NCBI GenBank assembly: GCA_046349155.1
Contig: JAXMCW010000004.1
Span: 310,001-374,000, forward strand
Origin: Alsobacter sp046349155
GTDB lineage: Bacteria > Pseudomonadota > Alphaproteobacteria > Rhizobiales > Beijerinckiaceae
Length of the DNA stretch: 64,000 nucleotides
Direction of reading: 5' to 3'
A program made the position numbers and the translations under genes. Position 1 is the first letter of the stretch. Every line of letters begins with the position of its first letter. Below the pieces are notes generated by a model that saw only the letters and a program-made list of their open reading frames with translations, had not been told where the DNA came from and searched no databases. Below are positions 36,549-46,800 of this stretch, piece by piece.

Positions 36549-36851
36549 CTATTTCAGTTCCACTTCGATGAAGACGAACTCAAAGTCGTTGTCGTTGACG
36601 ACGTCATGTTCCACGCCGGCAAGGCGTTCGTAAGGCACGCCGGTCGTCAGCGGCGCCCGTCTCTCTCCCGCCGCATCGACGATCGTCAGCTCGCCCGTCG
36701 TCATCGGGATCACGACGTAGTCCATGCCGTGGCGATGCCAGCCCGTATGCGCGCCGGGGGGGAAGCGCCACTCCGTCGTCTTCTGGCGGGGACCGTCCAG
36801 CAGGACGGTCGGGCGGGCTGGGGGACGGGCGACGAATCGGCTCTCGCGCAT
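36549..36851 (-). CDS. Small cupin-domain protein
   Basis: This 100-residue single cupin barrel has the metal-site motif GAHTGWHRHGMDYVVIPMTTG with two histidines, and a third histidine in VEHDVVNDND that can complete the site. Such proteins bind Fe, Mn or Zn and serve as small isomerases, dioxygenases or sensors. The function is not assignable. It lies between the PmtA-like gene and dnaJ on the same strand. Confidence 0.8.
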   Translation of the reverse strand: MRESRFVARPPARPTVLLDGPRQKTTEWRFPPGAHTGWHRHGMDYVVIPMTTGELTIVDAAGERRAPLTTGVPYERLAGVEHDVVNDNDFEFVFIEVELK

Positions 36852-36884
36852 GGAAGGTCTCCGGGAACCCGATTGGACCGGAGC

Positions 36885-38015
36885 TTATTCGGCGCCGCCG
36901 AAAAAGTCGCGCACCTTGGCGAAGAAGCTCGCGCTTTCCGGCTGGTTGTCCCGGCTGCTCTCGCGCTCGAACTCGCGCAGCAGCTCGCGCTGGCGGGCAT
37001 TGAGCTTCTGGGGGGTTTCCACGATCACCTGGATGTAGAGGTCGCCGTGGTCGCGGCTGCGCATCACCGGCATGCCGCGGCCCTTGACGCGGATCTGCTT
37101 GCCCGTCTGCGTGCCTTCCGCGACCTTCACGGACACGGTTTCGCCGTCGATCGCCGGCACCGTCACCTCGCCGCCGAGCGAGGCCGTCACGAGCGAGATC
37201 GGCACGCGGCAGAACAGGTCCGCCCCGTCGCGCTGCAGGAAGGCGTGCGGCTTGAGCGACAGGAAGATGTAGAGGTCGCCGGAAGGGCCGCCGCGCAGGC
37301 CGGCCTCGCCCTCGCCGGCGAGCCGGATGCGCGTGCCGTCCTCGACGCCGGCGGGGATGTTGACCGAGAGCGTGCGTTCGCGCACGACCCGGCCCGCGCC
37401 GTTGCAGTTGCGGCAGGGGTCGTCGATCGTCTCGCCCCTGCCCTGGCAGGTGGGGCAGGTCCGCTCGATGGAGAAGAAGCCCTGGCTGGCCCGCACGCGG
37501 CCATGGCCGGCGCAGGTGGCGCAGGTGCGCGGCTTCGAGCCCGGCTTTGCGCCTGTGCCGGAGCAGGCCTCGCAGGCCACGGAGGTCGGCACCTTCAGGG
37601 TCGCGGTCTTGCCGCGATAGGCCTCCTCCAGCGTGATCTCGAGGTTGTAGCGCAGGTCAGAGCCGCGCTCCCGGCCGCCGGTCCCGCCGCGGGCCCGCCC
37701 GGAAAAGTCTCCGAACAGGTCCTCGAAGATGTCGGCCATCGAACTGGCGAAGTCGTTGCCGAAGCCACCGGCCCCCATGCCCCCGCCATTCTCGAAGGCC
37801 GCGTGGCCGAACCGGTCGTAGGCCGCGCGCTTCTGCCCGTCGGAGAGGATCTGGTAGGCCTCGTTGAGCTCCTTGAAGCGGAGCTCGGCCGTCTTGTCGC
37901 CCGGGTTCTTGTCCGGGTGGTGCTTCATGGCGAGCTTGCGGAAAGCGGATTTCAGCTCCGCATCCGTCGCCGTCCGGCTCACGCCCAGGATTTCGTAATA
38001 GTCGACCTTGGCCAT
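36885..38015 (-). CDS. dnaJ: Chaperone protein DnaJ
   Basis: This 376-residue type I J-protein has the J-domain with HPD in MKHHPDKNPGD, then a Gly/Phe-rich linker. Four CxxCxGxG zinc repeats follow (CEACSGTG, CATCAGHG, CPTCQGRG, CRNCNGAG), then the two substrate-binding barrels. It stimulates DnaK ATPase and delivers unfolded clients. It follows dnaK by 138 bp on the same strand. Confidence 0.97.
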   Translation of the reverse strand: MAKVDYYEILGVSRTATDAELKSAFRKLAMKHHPDKNPGDKTAELRFKELNEAYQILSDGQKRAAYDRFGHAAFENGGGMGAGGFGNDFASSMADIFEDLFGDFSGRARGGTGGRERGSDLRYNLEITLEEAYRGKTATLKVPTSVACEACSGTGAKPGSKPRTCATCAGHGRVRASQGFFSIERTCPTCQGRGETIDDPCRNCNGAGRVVRERTLSVNIPAGVEDGTRIRLAGEGEAGLRGGPSGDLYIFLSLKPHAFLQRDGADLFCRVPISLVTASLGGEVTVPAIDGETVSVKVAEGTQTGKQIRVKGRGMPVMRSRDHGDLYIQVIVETPQKLNARQRELLREFERESSRDNQPESASFFAKVRDFFGGAE

Positions 38016-38107
38016 CGGCTAGTGAACCCTCGGGACCTCGAGCATCCGGTCGAAGACCACGGACCAAGACAAAAAGCAACGGGTGAGGGGCATCTGCCCT
38101 GACACGC

Positions 38108-38133
38108 CGACACCCCCGTCGCCGGGGGTGTCG
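38108..38133 (-). other. Strong hairpin between dnaK and dnaJ
   Basis: CGACACCCCC and GGGGGTGTCG form a perfect 10-bp stem with a 6-base loop in the dnaK-dnaJ intercistronic space. There is no T-run after it in either direction. A processing or partial-termination element that lowers dnaJ relative to dnaK is more likely than a full terminator. Confidence 0.55.
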
Positions 38134-38153
38134 CAGTATCGTCCGCGCGAAGC

Positions 38154-40058
<1,905 letters not shown>

Positions 40059-40192
40059 ATGTAGATCCCCTTTCGCGGCGAGACCGCCGGGCCCCGAAGG
40101 CGCTCCGGCCGAAGGTGCCGCAAAGGCGTCGCGTGACGCCGTCGTGACACCAGAGTCCCCTAGGATTTGCGGTATTTCCGCTGCCGTCGGGT

Positions 40193-40221
40193 ATATAAGG
40201 ACAGCCCTGAGGCGCTGCAAG
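40193..40221 (-). promoter_or_regulatory. Sigma-32 (RpoH)-type heat-shock promoter of dnaK
   Basis: Reading leftward, CTTG (40221-40218) is followed after 18 bases by CTTATAT (40199-40193). This matches the alphaproteobacterial heat-shock pattern CTTG-N17/18-CYTATNT. It would give a leader of roughly 125 bases before the dnaK ATG. Confidence 0.6.
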
Positions 40222-40383
40222 GACCGCCGGAGCCCATTGTTGCGCTTCCGCCACGCCCGGCGGGGGCCGCCCCGCGCGCCGCAGCAGGCCCGCCACACCG
40301 CTGCGAAAACGCAGGTTTCTCGCCGCGGGCCCTACCATAGCAGCCTCCGCCCGGATAGGCTGCGGGCGATGCGAGAGGCCCGC

Positions 40384-41283
40384 ATGCCGTCCCAGTTTCG
40401 TTCCCCGCGGATCGCCCTGCTGGCGTGCGCGGGATTTTTGGCGCTTGTCGCCGCCCCGGCGCAGGGGCAGATCCTCCTTCCTGGCGCGTCGCAATCGGCG
40501 CCGCCGCCGTCCCCCGGGACGCCGTCGATCATGGCGGCGCCGCCCAGGCCCAAGCCGGCGCCCCCCAAGGCGGCCAGCGACGCCTCGATCGACGGCAAGG
40601 TCCTGTTCCTCAACGGTTCCAGGGGGCGTCTCACGGTCGAGAAGCGGGACAAGGACGGCCTCACCGTCCGGCTCATCGCGGTGGGCTACAAGATGTCCGC
40701 GCCCTCCGAGAGCTGCGGCCTCGACCTCGGTGCGGGCCAGCCGATCACGCTGAAGGCGGCGGGCCGTCCGGAGGGCGTTTCACGCTACAGCCTCGGAATT
40801 GCCGGCTGCGACGTGTCCTTCGACACGCTGGACGGTGGTCTCATCGCGCTGGCCCCGGGCGGCGCCTGCGAGTTCCGCGAAGGCGACTGCAAGGTCGACC
40901 TGCACGGCGTCTGGGGTCCGCCGCCCTCCGTCATCGAGGGGGAGACGGTCGCGATCGAGAAGGACCGCGGGCGCGCCGATAAGACGGTGAGGGAATCCTA
41001 CAAGGCTCTCATCAAGTCGGTCCCGAAGACCGACAAGGCCGGCGTGCGCAAGATCGCGGCCGAGCAGGCGGGCTTCACGTCCGAGCGCGAGATCATGTGC
41101 CGCGACTACGCCCGCGAATCCGCGCACGGCTACTGCGCGGCCCGCTACACGGAATACCGGGCCGCCTCGCTGGGCGTGCGCCTCGGCAAGGCTCCGCCGC
41201 CGGGGCCGGACGACGAGCAAAAACCCCGGCCGAAGCCGAAGCCCAAGCCGGTCGTGACGCCCTCGCCCGGGCAACTATATTGA
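40384..41283 (+). CDS. Secreted protein with proline-rich linkers, unknown function
   Basis: This 299-residue protein has a signal peptide (IALLACAGFLALVAAPAQG) followed by a Pro/Ala-rich spacer to about residue 65. A compact domain with four cysteines comes next (SCGLDLG, GCDVSFD, ACEFREGDC), then a helical region (REIMCRDYARESAHGYCAARY) and a C-terminal KPRPKPKPKPVV tail. The TonB-like Pro-Lys tail suggests a cell-envelope contact. The ATG at 40384 has GAGAGG upstream. It diverges from dnaK. Confidence 0.65.
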   Translation: MPSQFRSPRIALLACAGFLALVAAPAQGQILLPGASQSAPPPSPGTPSIMAAPPRPKPAPPKAASDASIDGKVLFLNGSRGRLTVEKRDKDGLTVRLIAVGYKMSAPSESCGLDLGAGQPITLKAAGRPEGVSRYSLGIAGCDVSFDTLDGGLIALAPGGACEFREGDCKVDLHGVWGPPPSVIEGETVAIEKDRGRADKTVRESYKALIKSVPKTDKAGVRKIAAEQAGFTSEREIMCRDYARESAHGYCAARYTEYRAASLGVRLGKAPPPGPDDEQKPRPKPKPKPVVTPSPGQLY

Positions 41284-41402
41284 CGCGAAGGGCCCCTGCG
41301 CCACGGCAGGGAGCGACGCGAGGACGTGACCCAGGGAACGCGGGGCGAAAGGCCGGATAGCTGCGCCTGCCTCGCGCTGGGGGGGCGGCGGCGTGCGCCG
41401 CC

Positions 41403-42320
41403 TTATGCCACGAGCCCCGCCTTGCCCGCCTCCCAGCCCAGGATCGCCTGCTTGCGGGTCAGTCCCCAGTGGTAGCCGGTGAGCGCGCCGGAGCGGCCCA
41501 GCACGCGGTGGCAGGGCACCACGAAGGAGATCGGATTCTTGCCGACGGCGGCCCCGACCGCACGCGCGGCCGAGGGCCGGCCGATGCAGGTCGCGATGTC
41601 GGAATAGGTCGTGGCCCGGCCCAGCGGGATGCGCAGCAGCGTCTCCCACACGCGGACCTCGAAATCCGTGCCGATCAGCACCACCCGCAATGGCGCGTCC
41701 GGCCGCCAGGCCCCGGGGTCGAAGGCCCGGCGGGCCAGGGGAGCGGTGACCTCCGGCCTGTCCTCGAAGCGGGCGCCCGGCCAGCGTGCGCGCATGTCGG
41801 CCAGCGCGGCGGCCCGGTCCCCGTCATCGACGAAGCCGATCCCGGCGAGCCCTCGCTCGGTCGCCACCACGATCGCCTCGCCGAAGGGCGAGGGGTGGAA
41901 GCCGCAGGCCATGGTGAGGCCCGCGCCCCCCGCCTTCCACTCGCCCGGCGACATGGCCTCGTGCGTGACGAAGAGGTCGTGCAGGCGCGAGGGGCCCGAC
42001 AGGCCCACCTCGTAGGCGGTGTCGAGCACGCTCGCCGAGTCGCGCAGCAGCGATCGGGCATGATCGAGCGTGATGGCCTGCAGGAAGGCCTTCGGCGTGA
42101 TGCCCGCCCAGCGCCGGAACACGTGGTGGAAATGGGAGGGCGACAGCCCGACATGCTCCGCGACGGCCTCGAGCGAGGGCTGGCTGCGCCACCGCTCGGT
42201 CATGAAGGCCAGGGCGGCGCGCACGCGCTCATAGTCGGCGCTGGCGTCGGAAAGGTCGCTGGCGGGGACGGGCACCGCGGCGGCGGAGGGGGTGGGGGAG
42301 GCCACGGGGACCTGCAGCAT
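41403..42320 (-). CDS. AraC-type regulator fused to O6-methylguanine-DNA methyltransferase (Ada-like)
   Basis: This 305-residue protein has an AraC-type double helix-turn-helix in residues 35-125 (SLEAVAEHVGLSPSHFHHVF, DTAYEVGLSGPSRLHDLF). The C-terminal alkyltransferase carries acceptor cysteine motif VPCHRVLGRSG. The N-terminal Ada zinc domain that senses methylphosphotriesters is absent. ATG 42320 follows ACAGGAGAGCGATCC and is preferred over ATG 42338. It repairs O6-alkylguanine and may regulate the response, but how it would be activated without the zinc domain is unclear. Confidence 0.87.
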   Translation of the reverse strand: MLQVPVASPTPSAAAVPVPASDLSDASADYERVRAALAFMTERWRSQPSLEAVAEHVGLSPSHFHHVFRRWAGITPKAFLQAITLDHARSLLRDSASVLDTAYEVGLSGPSRLHDLFVTHEAMSPGEWKAGGAGLTMACGFHPSPFGEAIVVATERGLAGIGFVDDGDRAAALADMRARWPGARFEDRPEVTAPLARRAFDPGAWRPDAPLRVVLIGTDFEVRVWETLLRIPLGRATTYSDIATCIGRPSAARAVGAAVGKNPISFVVPCHRVLGRSGALTGYHWGLTRKQAILGWEAGKAGLVA

Positions 42321-42408
42321 GGATCGCTCTCCTGTCATGCCGCGATCCTAGTGCGCCGGGGCCGGGTCCCGACACCCGATTCCTGCGGCCGCGTCCTGCC
42401 GAGCACGC

Positions 42409-42948
42409 TCAGTCCAGGGGATTGTAGGTGATCCCGCGCCGCGCCTCGGCCAGGGCCGCCGAGAGCCGGTCGGCGAATCGGGCCTTCTCCTCGGGCGACA
42501 GGAAATGCGCCACGGGCACAGCCTGCCCGCGCGACACCAGTGCGAGGCGTTCCACGCCGAATTCCTCGTGCTCCACCCGGTGCAGGCGGGTCCATAGGGG
42601 ATTGAAGCGCCATTCCAGCACCGGACCGCGCACCGGGACCTTGCGCAGCGAGAGCTCGACCGCGCTCACCGCCACCTCCTCGTAGGACCTCGCCTCCCGC
42701 AGGCTCGCGCTGAGCGCGAACCACAGCAGCGCCACGTCCACCCCGTAGAAGCCCGCCACCGGCCAGAAGCCCATGACGACGAAGGGGATGCTGGCGATCG
42801 TCCCGGCGGCCGCGACGAGCAGCGCCACGAGACGCACGCCCCGGATGTCGAGCGAGCGGTGGGGATGCAGCACGGCGGAGAAGAAGGGGGCAGGGTCGCC
42901 GCCCTCCGTCCTGTCCACTGTCCTCGCCTCGCTCATCCGCGCCGTCAT
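42409..42948 (-). CDS. DUF2244 integral membrane protein
   Basis: This 179-residue protein has two adjacent membrane segments (ALLVAAAGTIASIPFVVMGF and the GVDVALLWFALSASL stretch after it) in the first half. A soluble domain follows with RGPVLEWRFNPLWTRLHR, FGVERLALVSRGQAVPVAHF and LSPEEKARFADRLSAALA, the DUF2244 signature. The function is unknown. It diverges from nth, a common neighbour pair in Hyphomicrobiales. Confidence 0.82.
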   Translation of the reverse strand: MTARMSEARTVDRTEGGDPAPFFSAVLHPHRSLDIRGVRLVALLVAAAGTIASIPFVVMGFWPVAGFYGVDVALLWFALSASLREARSYEEVAVSAVELSLRKVPVRGPVLEWRFNPLWTRLHRVEHEEFGVERLALVSRGQAVPVAHFLSPEEKARFADRLSAALAEARRGITYNPLD

Positions 42949-43061
42949 CCCCAGGCGCGACCGATGCGCCGATTGACCCGATAGCGCCGACGCCCGACCA
43001 TTCGCGGCGTCGCGCCGGCAGCAGAGCGCGAAGGCCCGCCGACCGAGAGCATAGCGCAGCC

Positions 43062-43883
43062 ATGGCCCCGAGAAAGACCCGAGCCCCCGCCGCGGCGGGA
43101 CCGATCGCCGCGCCCGGGCCGGCCGGGACCGCGCCGAAAGCGTCAGGCGCGGGCCGGTCGGCGCCGCGCGTGGGCAAGGCGGCGGGCCCGCAGGGCGCCA
43201 AGGCTGCAGCCAAGGCCCCGCCGCGCCGCGCCAAGGCGGCGAAGCCGCTGCCGCCGGACCAGGTGCGCGAGGTTTTCGCCCGCTTTCAGGCCGCGCTGCC
43301 CGAGCCCAGGGGGGAGCTCGAATACGTCAATCCCTTCACGCTGCTGGTTGCCGTGGTCCTCTCCGCCCAGGCGACCGACGCCGGCGTCAACAAGGCCACG
43401 CGCGCCTTGTTCAAGGCGGCCGACACGCCGGGGAAGATGCTGGCCTTGGGAGAGGATGCGGTCCGCGAGGCGATCAAGACGATCGGCCTCTTCCGCATGA
43501 AGGCGAAGAACGTCATCGCCCTCTCCGCCAGGCTCGTCGAGCAGCATGGCGGGCAGGTGCCGCGCGAGCGCGAGGCGCTCGAGGCGCTCCCGGGCGTCGG
43601 CCGGAAGACCGCCAACGTCGTGCTCAACATCGCCTTCGCCGAGCCGACCATCGCCGTCGACACCCACCTCTTCCGGGTGTCGAACCGCATCCCGCTCGCG
43701 CCCGGCGCGACGCCGCTGGCGGTGGAGCAGGGTCTGCTGAAAGTCGTGCCGAAGGACTACCTCCTGCACGCCCACCACTGGCTGATCCTGCACGGGCGCT
43801 ACGTGTGCAAGGCGCGCAAGCCCGACTGCCCGCGCTGCATCATCGCCGACCTCTGCCGCTACGAGCCGAAGACGACGATCTGA
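43062..43883 (+). CDS. nth: Endonuclease III (DNA glycosylase/AP lyase)
   Basis: This 273-residue base-excision repair enzyme removes oxidised pyrimidines. The helix-hairpin-helix LPGVGRKTANVVLNIAF carries the catalytic lysine and VDTHLFRVSNR the catalytic aspartate. The C-terminal iron-sulfur motif is C-x6-C-x2-C-x5-C in CKARKPDCPRCIIADLC. The first 60 residues are an Ala/Pro/Lys-rich extension absent from short family members and probably disordered, possibly for DNA tethering. A later start is possible, but no stronger ribosome site is seen. Confidence 0.93.
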   Translation: MAPRKTRAPAAAGPIAAPGPAGTAPKASGAGRSAPRVGKAAGPQGAKAAAKAPPRRAKAAKPLPPDQVREVFARFQAALPEPRGELEYVNPFTLLVAVVLSAQATDAGVNKATRALFKAADTPGKMLALGEDAVREAIKTIGLFRMKAKNVIALSARLVEQHGGQVPREREALEALPGVGRKTANVVLNIAFAEPTIAVDTHLFRVSNRIPLAPGATPLAVEQGLLKVVPKDYLLHAHHWLILHGRYVCKARKPDCPRCIIADLCRYEPKTTI

Positions 43884-43901
43884 GGACGGGGCTGCGAGGC
43901 G

Positions 43902-44717
43902 TCAGCCGAACACCCAGAGCCCAGCGAGCCCTGCCGAGCCCACGATGATTCGCCACCACGCGAAGACCGAGAAGCCACGCTTGCTCACGAAGGTGAGGAA
44001 GCCCTTCACCACCACGAGGCCCGCCAGGAAGGCGAACACGAAGCCCACCCCGATCAGCAGGAGGTGGGAGGAGCTCAGCGTCTTGTAGTTCTTCAGGAGG
44101 TCGTAGGCGAAGGCGCCGACCATGGTCGGCATTGCGAGGAAGAAGGAGAACTCCGCCGCCGCCCGCTTGTCCGCCCCCATCAGCATGGCGCCCACGATCG
44201 TCGCTCCGGACCGCGACACGCCGGGGATCATGGCCAGGCACTGGAAGAAACCGATCTTCAGGTACATCAGCAGCGGAAACGCCGTGGCGTCGGGATGGTC
44301 CGAGCGCTGCGGCAGCTCGTCGACGACCAGCAGCACGATGCCGCCCACGATCAGCGCGATGCAGACGATGAGCGGGTTGAACAGCACGCCCTTGATGAAC
44401 CCTCCCAAGGCGGCGCCGATCACGGCGGCCGGCAGGAAGGCGACGAGCACGCCGATCACGAAGTTGCGGGCCTTGGGATCCGTGGGCAGCGCCAGCGCGA
44501 TCTTGGTGAGGCGGTGGGAATAGGGCACCAGAAGCGCCAGGATCGAGCCGAGCTGGATCAGCACGGCGAAGGTCTTGTCGAAGACGGGGTCCGCGAAGTT
44601 CAGGCCCAGGAAGTGCTCGGCCAGCAGGAGATGTCCTGTCGACGAGACCGGCAGATACTCGGTGAAGCCTTCGAGAATCCCGAGCGTCGCGGCCTTCAGG
44701 ATCGAGAGGAGGTCCAT
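43902..44717 (-). CDS. uppP: Undecaprenyl-diphosphatase UppP/BacA
   Basis: This 271-residue inner-membrane enzyme recycles undecaprenyl pyrophosphate for peptidoglycan synthesis and confers bacitracin tolerance. The two signature loops are LGILEGFTEYLPVSSTGHL and MIPGVSRSGATIVGAMLMG, with about eight membrane segments. Full length; convergent with nth and divergent from the GST-queG operon. Confidence 0.95.
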   Translation of the reverse strand: MDLLSILKAATLGILEGFTEYLPVSSTGHLLLAEHFLGLNFADPVFDKTFAVLIQLGSILALLVPYSHRLTKIALALPTDPKARNFVIGVLVAFLPAAVIGAALGGFIKGVLFNPLIVCIALIVGGIVLLVVDELPQRSDHPDATAFPLLMYLKIGFFQCLAMIPGVSRSGATIVGAMLMGADKRAAAEFSFFLAMPTMVGAFAYDLLKNYKTLSSSHLLLIGVGFVFAFLAGLVVVKGFLTFVSKRGFSVFAWWRIIVGSAGLAGLWVFG

Positions 44718-44914
44718 TCACGGCTCCGCAAGTCGGCGGTGGAAGCGTGTCTGCCCTGCTGGCAAAGGCAGGCGGTTCGGTATTGCTGCACGAGCGGACG
44801 CGTCATATACGCTGCACCTGCGGCGCGCTACCCTGCCCTAGGGTTGTGACCAATCCGTATAGGGCCGCCGTCCGCCTTTCTCCGGCCCATCTTCGAGGTC
44901 ACAGAACCGATCGC

Positions 44915-45607
44915 ATGGCGACGCTGTTCCACCATCCCCTGTGCCCTCACTCCCGGTTCGTGCGTCTCGTGCTCGAGGAATTCGGGATGGAGGTCGAGCT
45001 CGCGGAGGAGCGCGCCTTCGAGCGCCGCGTGGAGTTCCTGAAGCTCAATCCGGCGGGGACGACGCCCGTCTTCGTCGAGGAGCAGGTCGGGGCGGTGCCC
45101 GGCGCCAGCATCATCGCCGAGTATCTCGACGAGACCCGGGGCCTCGCTTTGGGCGAGCGCCGCCTGCTGCCGCTCGATCCGCGGGGGCGGATCGAGGTCC
45201 GCCGGCTGGTCGACTGGTTCAACGGCAAGATGTTCGACGAGGTCACCTCCTATCTCGTCACCGAGAAGGTGTTCAAGCGCTTCATGCCCTCGGAGCTGGG
45301 GGGCGGGCCGCCGGACATGGCGGCGATCCGCGCCGCCCGCTCCAACATCCGCTATCATCTCGCCTATATCGGCTGGCTGATGGCGAACCGGAACTGGCTC
45401 GCCGGCGACCGGCTGAGCTATGCGGACCTGGCCGCCGCGGCGCAGCTCTCGGCGGCCGATTACCTGGGCGACGTGCCGTGGCAGGAGAACGAGACGGCGA
45501 AGAACTGGTACGCGCGGGTCAAGTCCCGCCCGTCCTTCAGGGCTCTCCTGGCCGACCGCGTGCCGGGCATGGAAGCCGCCGAGCACTACGCGGATCTCGA
45601 CTTCTGA
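44915..45607 (+). CDS. Glutathione S-transferase family protein (queG operon)
   Basis: This 230-residue GST has an N-terminal thioredoxin fold with FHHPLCPHSRFVRLVLEEFG (possible catalytic cysteine in LCPHS), LNPAGTTPVFVEE with cis-proline, and GASIIAEYLDE. The helical domain carries LAGDRLSYADLAAAAQLSA. ATG 44915 is the only suitable start. Its TGA overlaps the start region of queG. Confidence 0.85.
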   Translation: MATLFHHPLCPHSRFVRLVLEEFGMEVELAEERAFERRVEFLKLNPAGTTPVFVEEQVGAVPGASIIAEYLDETRGLALGERRLLPLDPRGRIEVRRLVDWFNGKMFDEVTSYLVTEKVFKRFMPSELGGGPPDMAAIRAARSNIRYHLAYIGWLMANRNWLAGDRLSYADLAAAAQLSAADYLGDVPWQENETAKNWYARVKSRPSFRALLADRVPGMEAAEHYADLDF

Positions 45608-46800
45608 GCCCCGATCCCCTGCGTCGCGCGCTGGACGAGGCCGCCCGTCGCGAGGGCTTCGACATCGTGCGCGTCGCCGCGCCCGACGCCATCCCCGAGG
45701 CGCCGGCGCGCCTGCGGGCCTGGCTCGCGGCAGGCCGGCACGGCGACATGGACTGGATGGACGAGACCGCCGCGCGCCGCGCCGACCCGCGCGTGCTCTG
45801 GCCGGAGGTGCGCAGCATCGTCATGCTGGGGATGAGCTACGCGCCCTCCGGCGATCCCCTGGCGACGCTCGCGCGGCGCGACCGCGCCACGATCTCCGTC
45901 TATGCCCGCTCGCGCGACTACCATGACGTGATCAAGGGCAGGCTCAAGCAGGTCGCGGGAGCCTTCGCGACCGCCGCGCAGCCCGTGGCGGCGAAGGTCT
46001 TCGTGGACACCGCGCCCGTCATGGAGAAGCCGCTGGCCGCCGCCGCGGGTCTCGGCTGGCAGGGCAAGCACACCGTGGTCGTGTCGCGGGAGCACGGGTC
46101 CTGGCTCTTCCTCGGCGCCATCTTCACCACCGCGGCGCTCGCGCCCGACGCGCCCGCCAGCGACCATTGCGGCTCCTGCCGGCGCTGCCTCGACATCTGC
46201 CCGACCGACGCCTTCCCGGCGCCTTACCAGCTCGATGCGCGCCGCTGCATCGCCTACCTCACCATCGAGCACAAGGGCCCCATCCCGCGCGCGCTCCGGC
46301 CCGGCATCGGAAACCGGGTGTTCGGCTGCGACGATTGCCTGGCCGTCTGCCCTTGGAACCGCTTCGCCCGCGCGGCGCGCGAGCAGAAGCTGCAGGCGAG
46401 GGCGGACCTCGACGCGCTGCCGCTGGCCGACCTCGCCCGCCTCGACGACGCCGCGTTCCGGAGCCTGTTCGCCGGGACGCCCGTCAAGCGCACGGGACGC
46501 GACCGCTTCGTGCGGAACGTCGCGGTGGCGGCGGGCAACAGCGCCGACGCCGCGCTCCTGCCCTCGGCCGAGCATCTGGTCGGGGACGAGTCCGCCCTGG
46601 TGCGCGGCGCGGCTGTCTGGGCTCTCGCGCGTCTCGCGCCGGCCGCGCGCCTCGCCAGCGTCGCGCGGCAGGCGCTCGAGCGCGAGCAGGACCCCTACGT
46701 CCGGGAGGAGTGGCTCCTCGCCCTTGACGAGGCGGGCCGAGGCGCGAGTTCTCCGCCGGCGCGCTCCGCCTTATCCAGCCCGCAAGGATCTCCCGCGTGA
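45604..46800 (+). CDS. queG: Epoxyqueuosine reductase QueG
   Basis: This cobalamin- and iron-sulfur-dependent enzyme, about 398 residues, performs the last step of tRNA queuosine synthesis. MDWMDETAARRADPR, VDTAPVMEKPLAAAAGLGWQ and the two 4Fe-4S sets CGSCRRCLDICP and CDDCLAVCPWNRF are diagnostic. A C-terminal HEAT-like region follows. No ATG, GTG or TTG lies in frame between the upstream family boundary and LRRALDEAARREGFD. The earliest possible codon is CTG 45604, overlapping the GST stop. The start is therefore uncertain. Confidence 0.88.
   Translation: MSPDPLRRALDEAARREGFDIVRVAAPDAIPEAPARLRAWLAAGRHGDMDWMDETAARRADPRVLWPEVRSIVMLGMSYAPSGDPLATLARRDRATISVYARSRDYHDVIKGRLKQVAGAFATAAQPVAAKVFVDTAPVMEKPLAAAAGLGWQGKHTVVVSREHGSWLFLGAIFTTAALAPDAPASDHCGSCRRCLDICPTDAFPAPYQLDARRCIAYLTIEHKGPIPRALRPGIGNRVFGCDDCLAVCPWNRFARAAREQKLQARADLDALPLADLARLDDAAFRSLFAGTPVKRTGRDRFVRNVAVAAGNSADAALLPSAEHLVGDESALVRGAAVWALARLAPAARLASVARQALEREQDPYVREEWLLALDEAGRGASSPPARSALSSPQGSPA

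Noticed and set aside
38108..38133. Calling the dnaK-dnaJ hairpin a full terminator
   Set aside because: No T-run on either side, and dnaJ has no obvious promoter of its own, so readthrough is expected.
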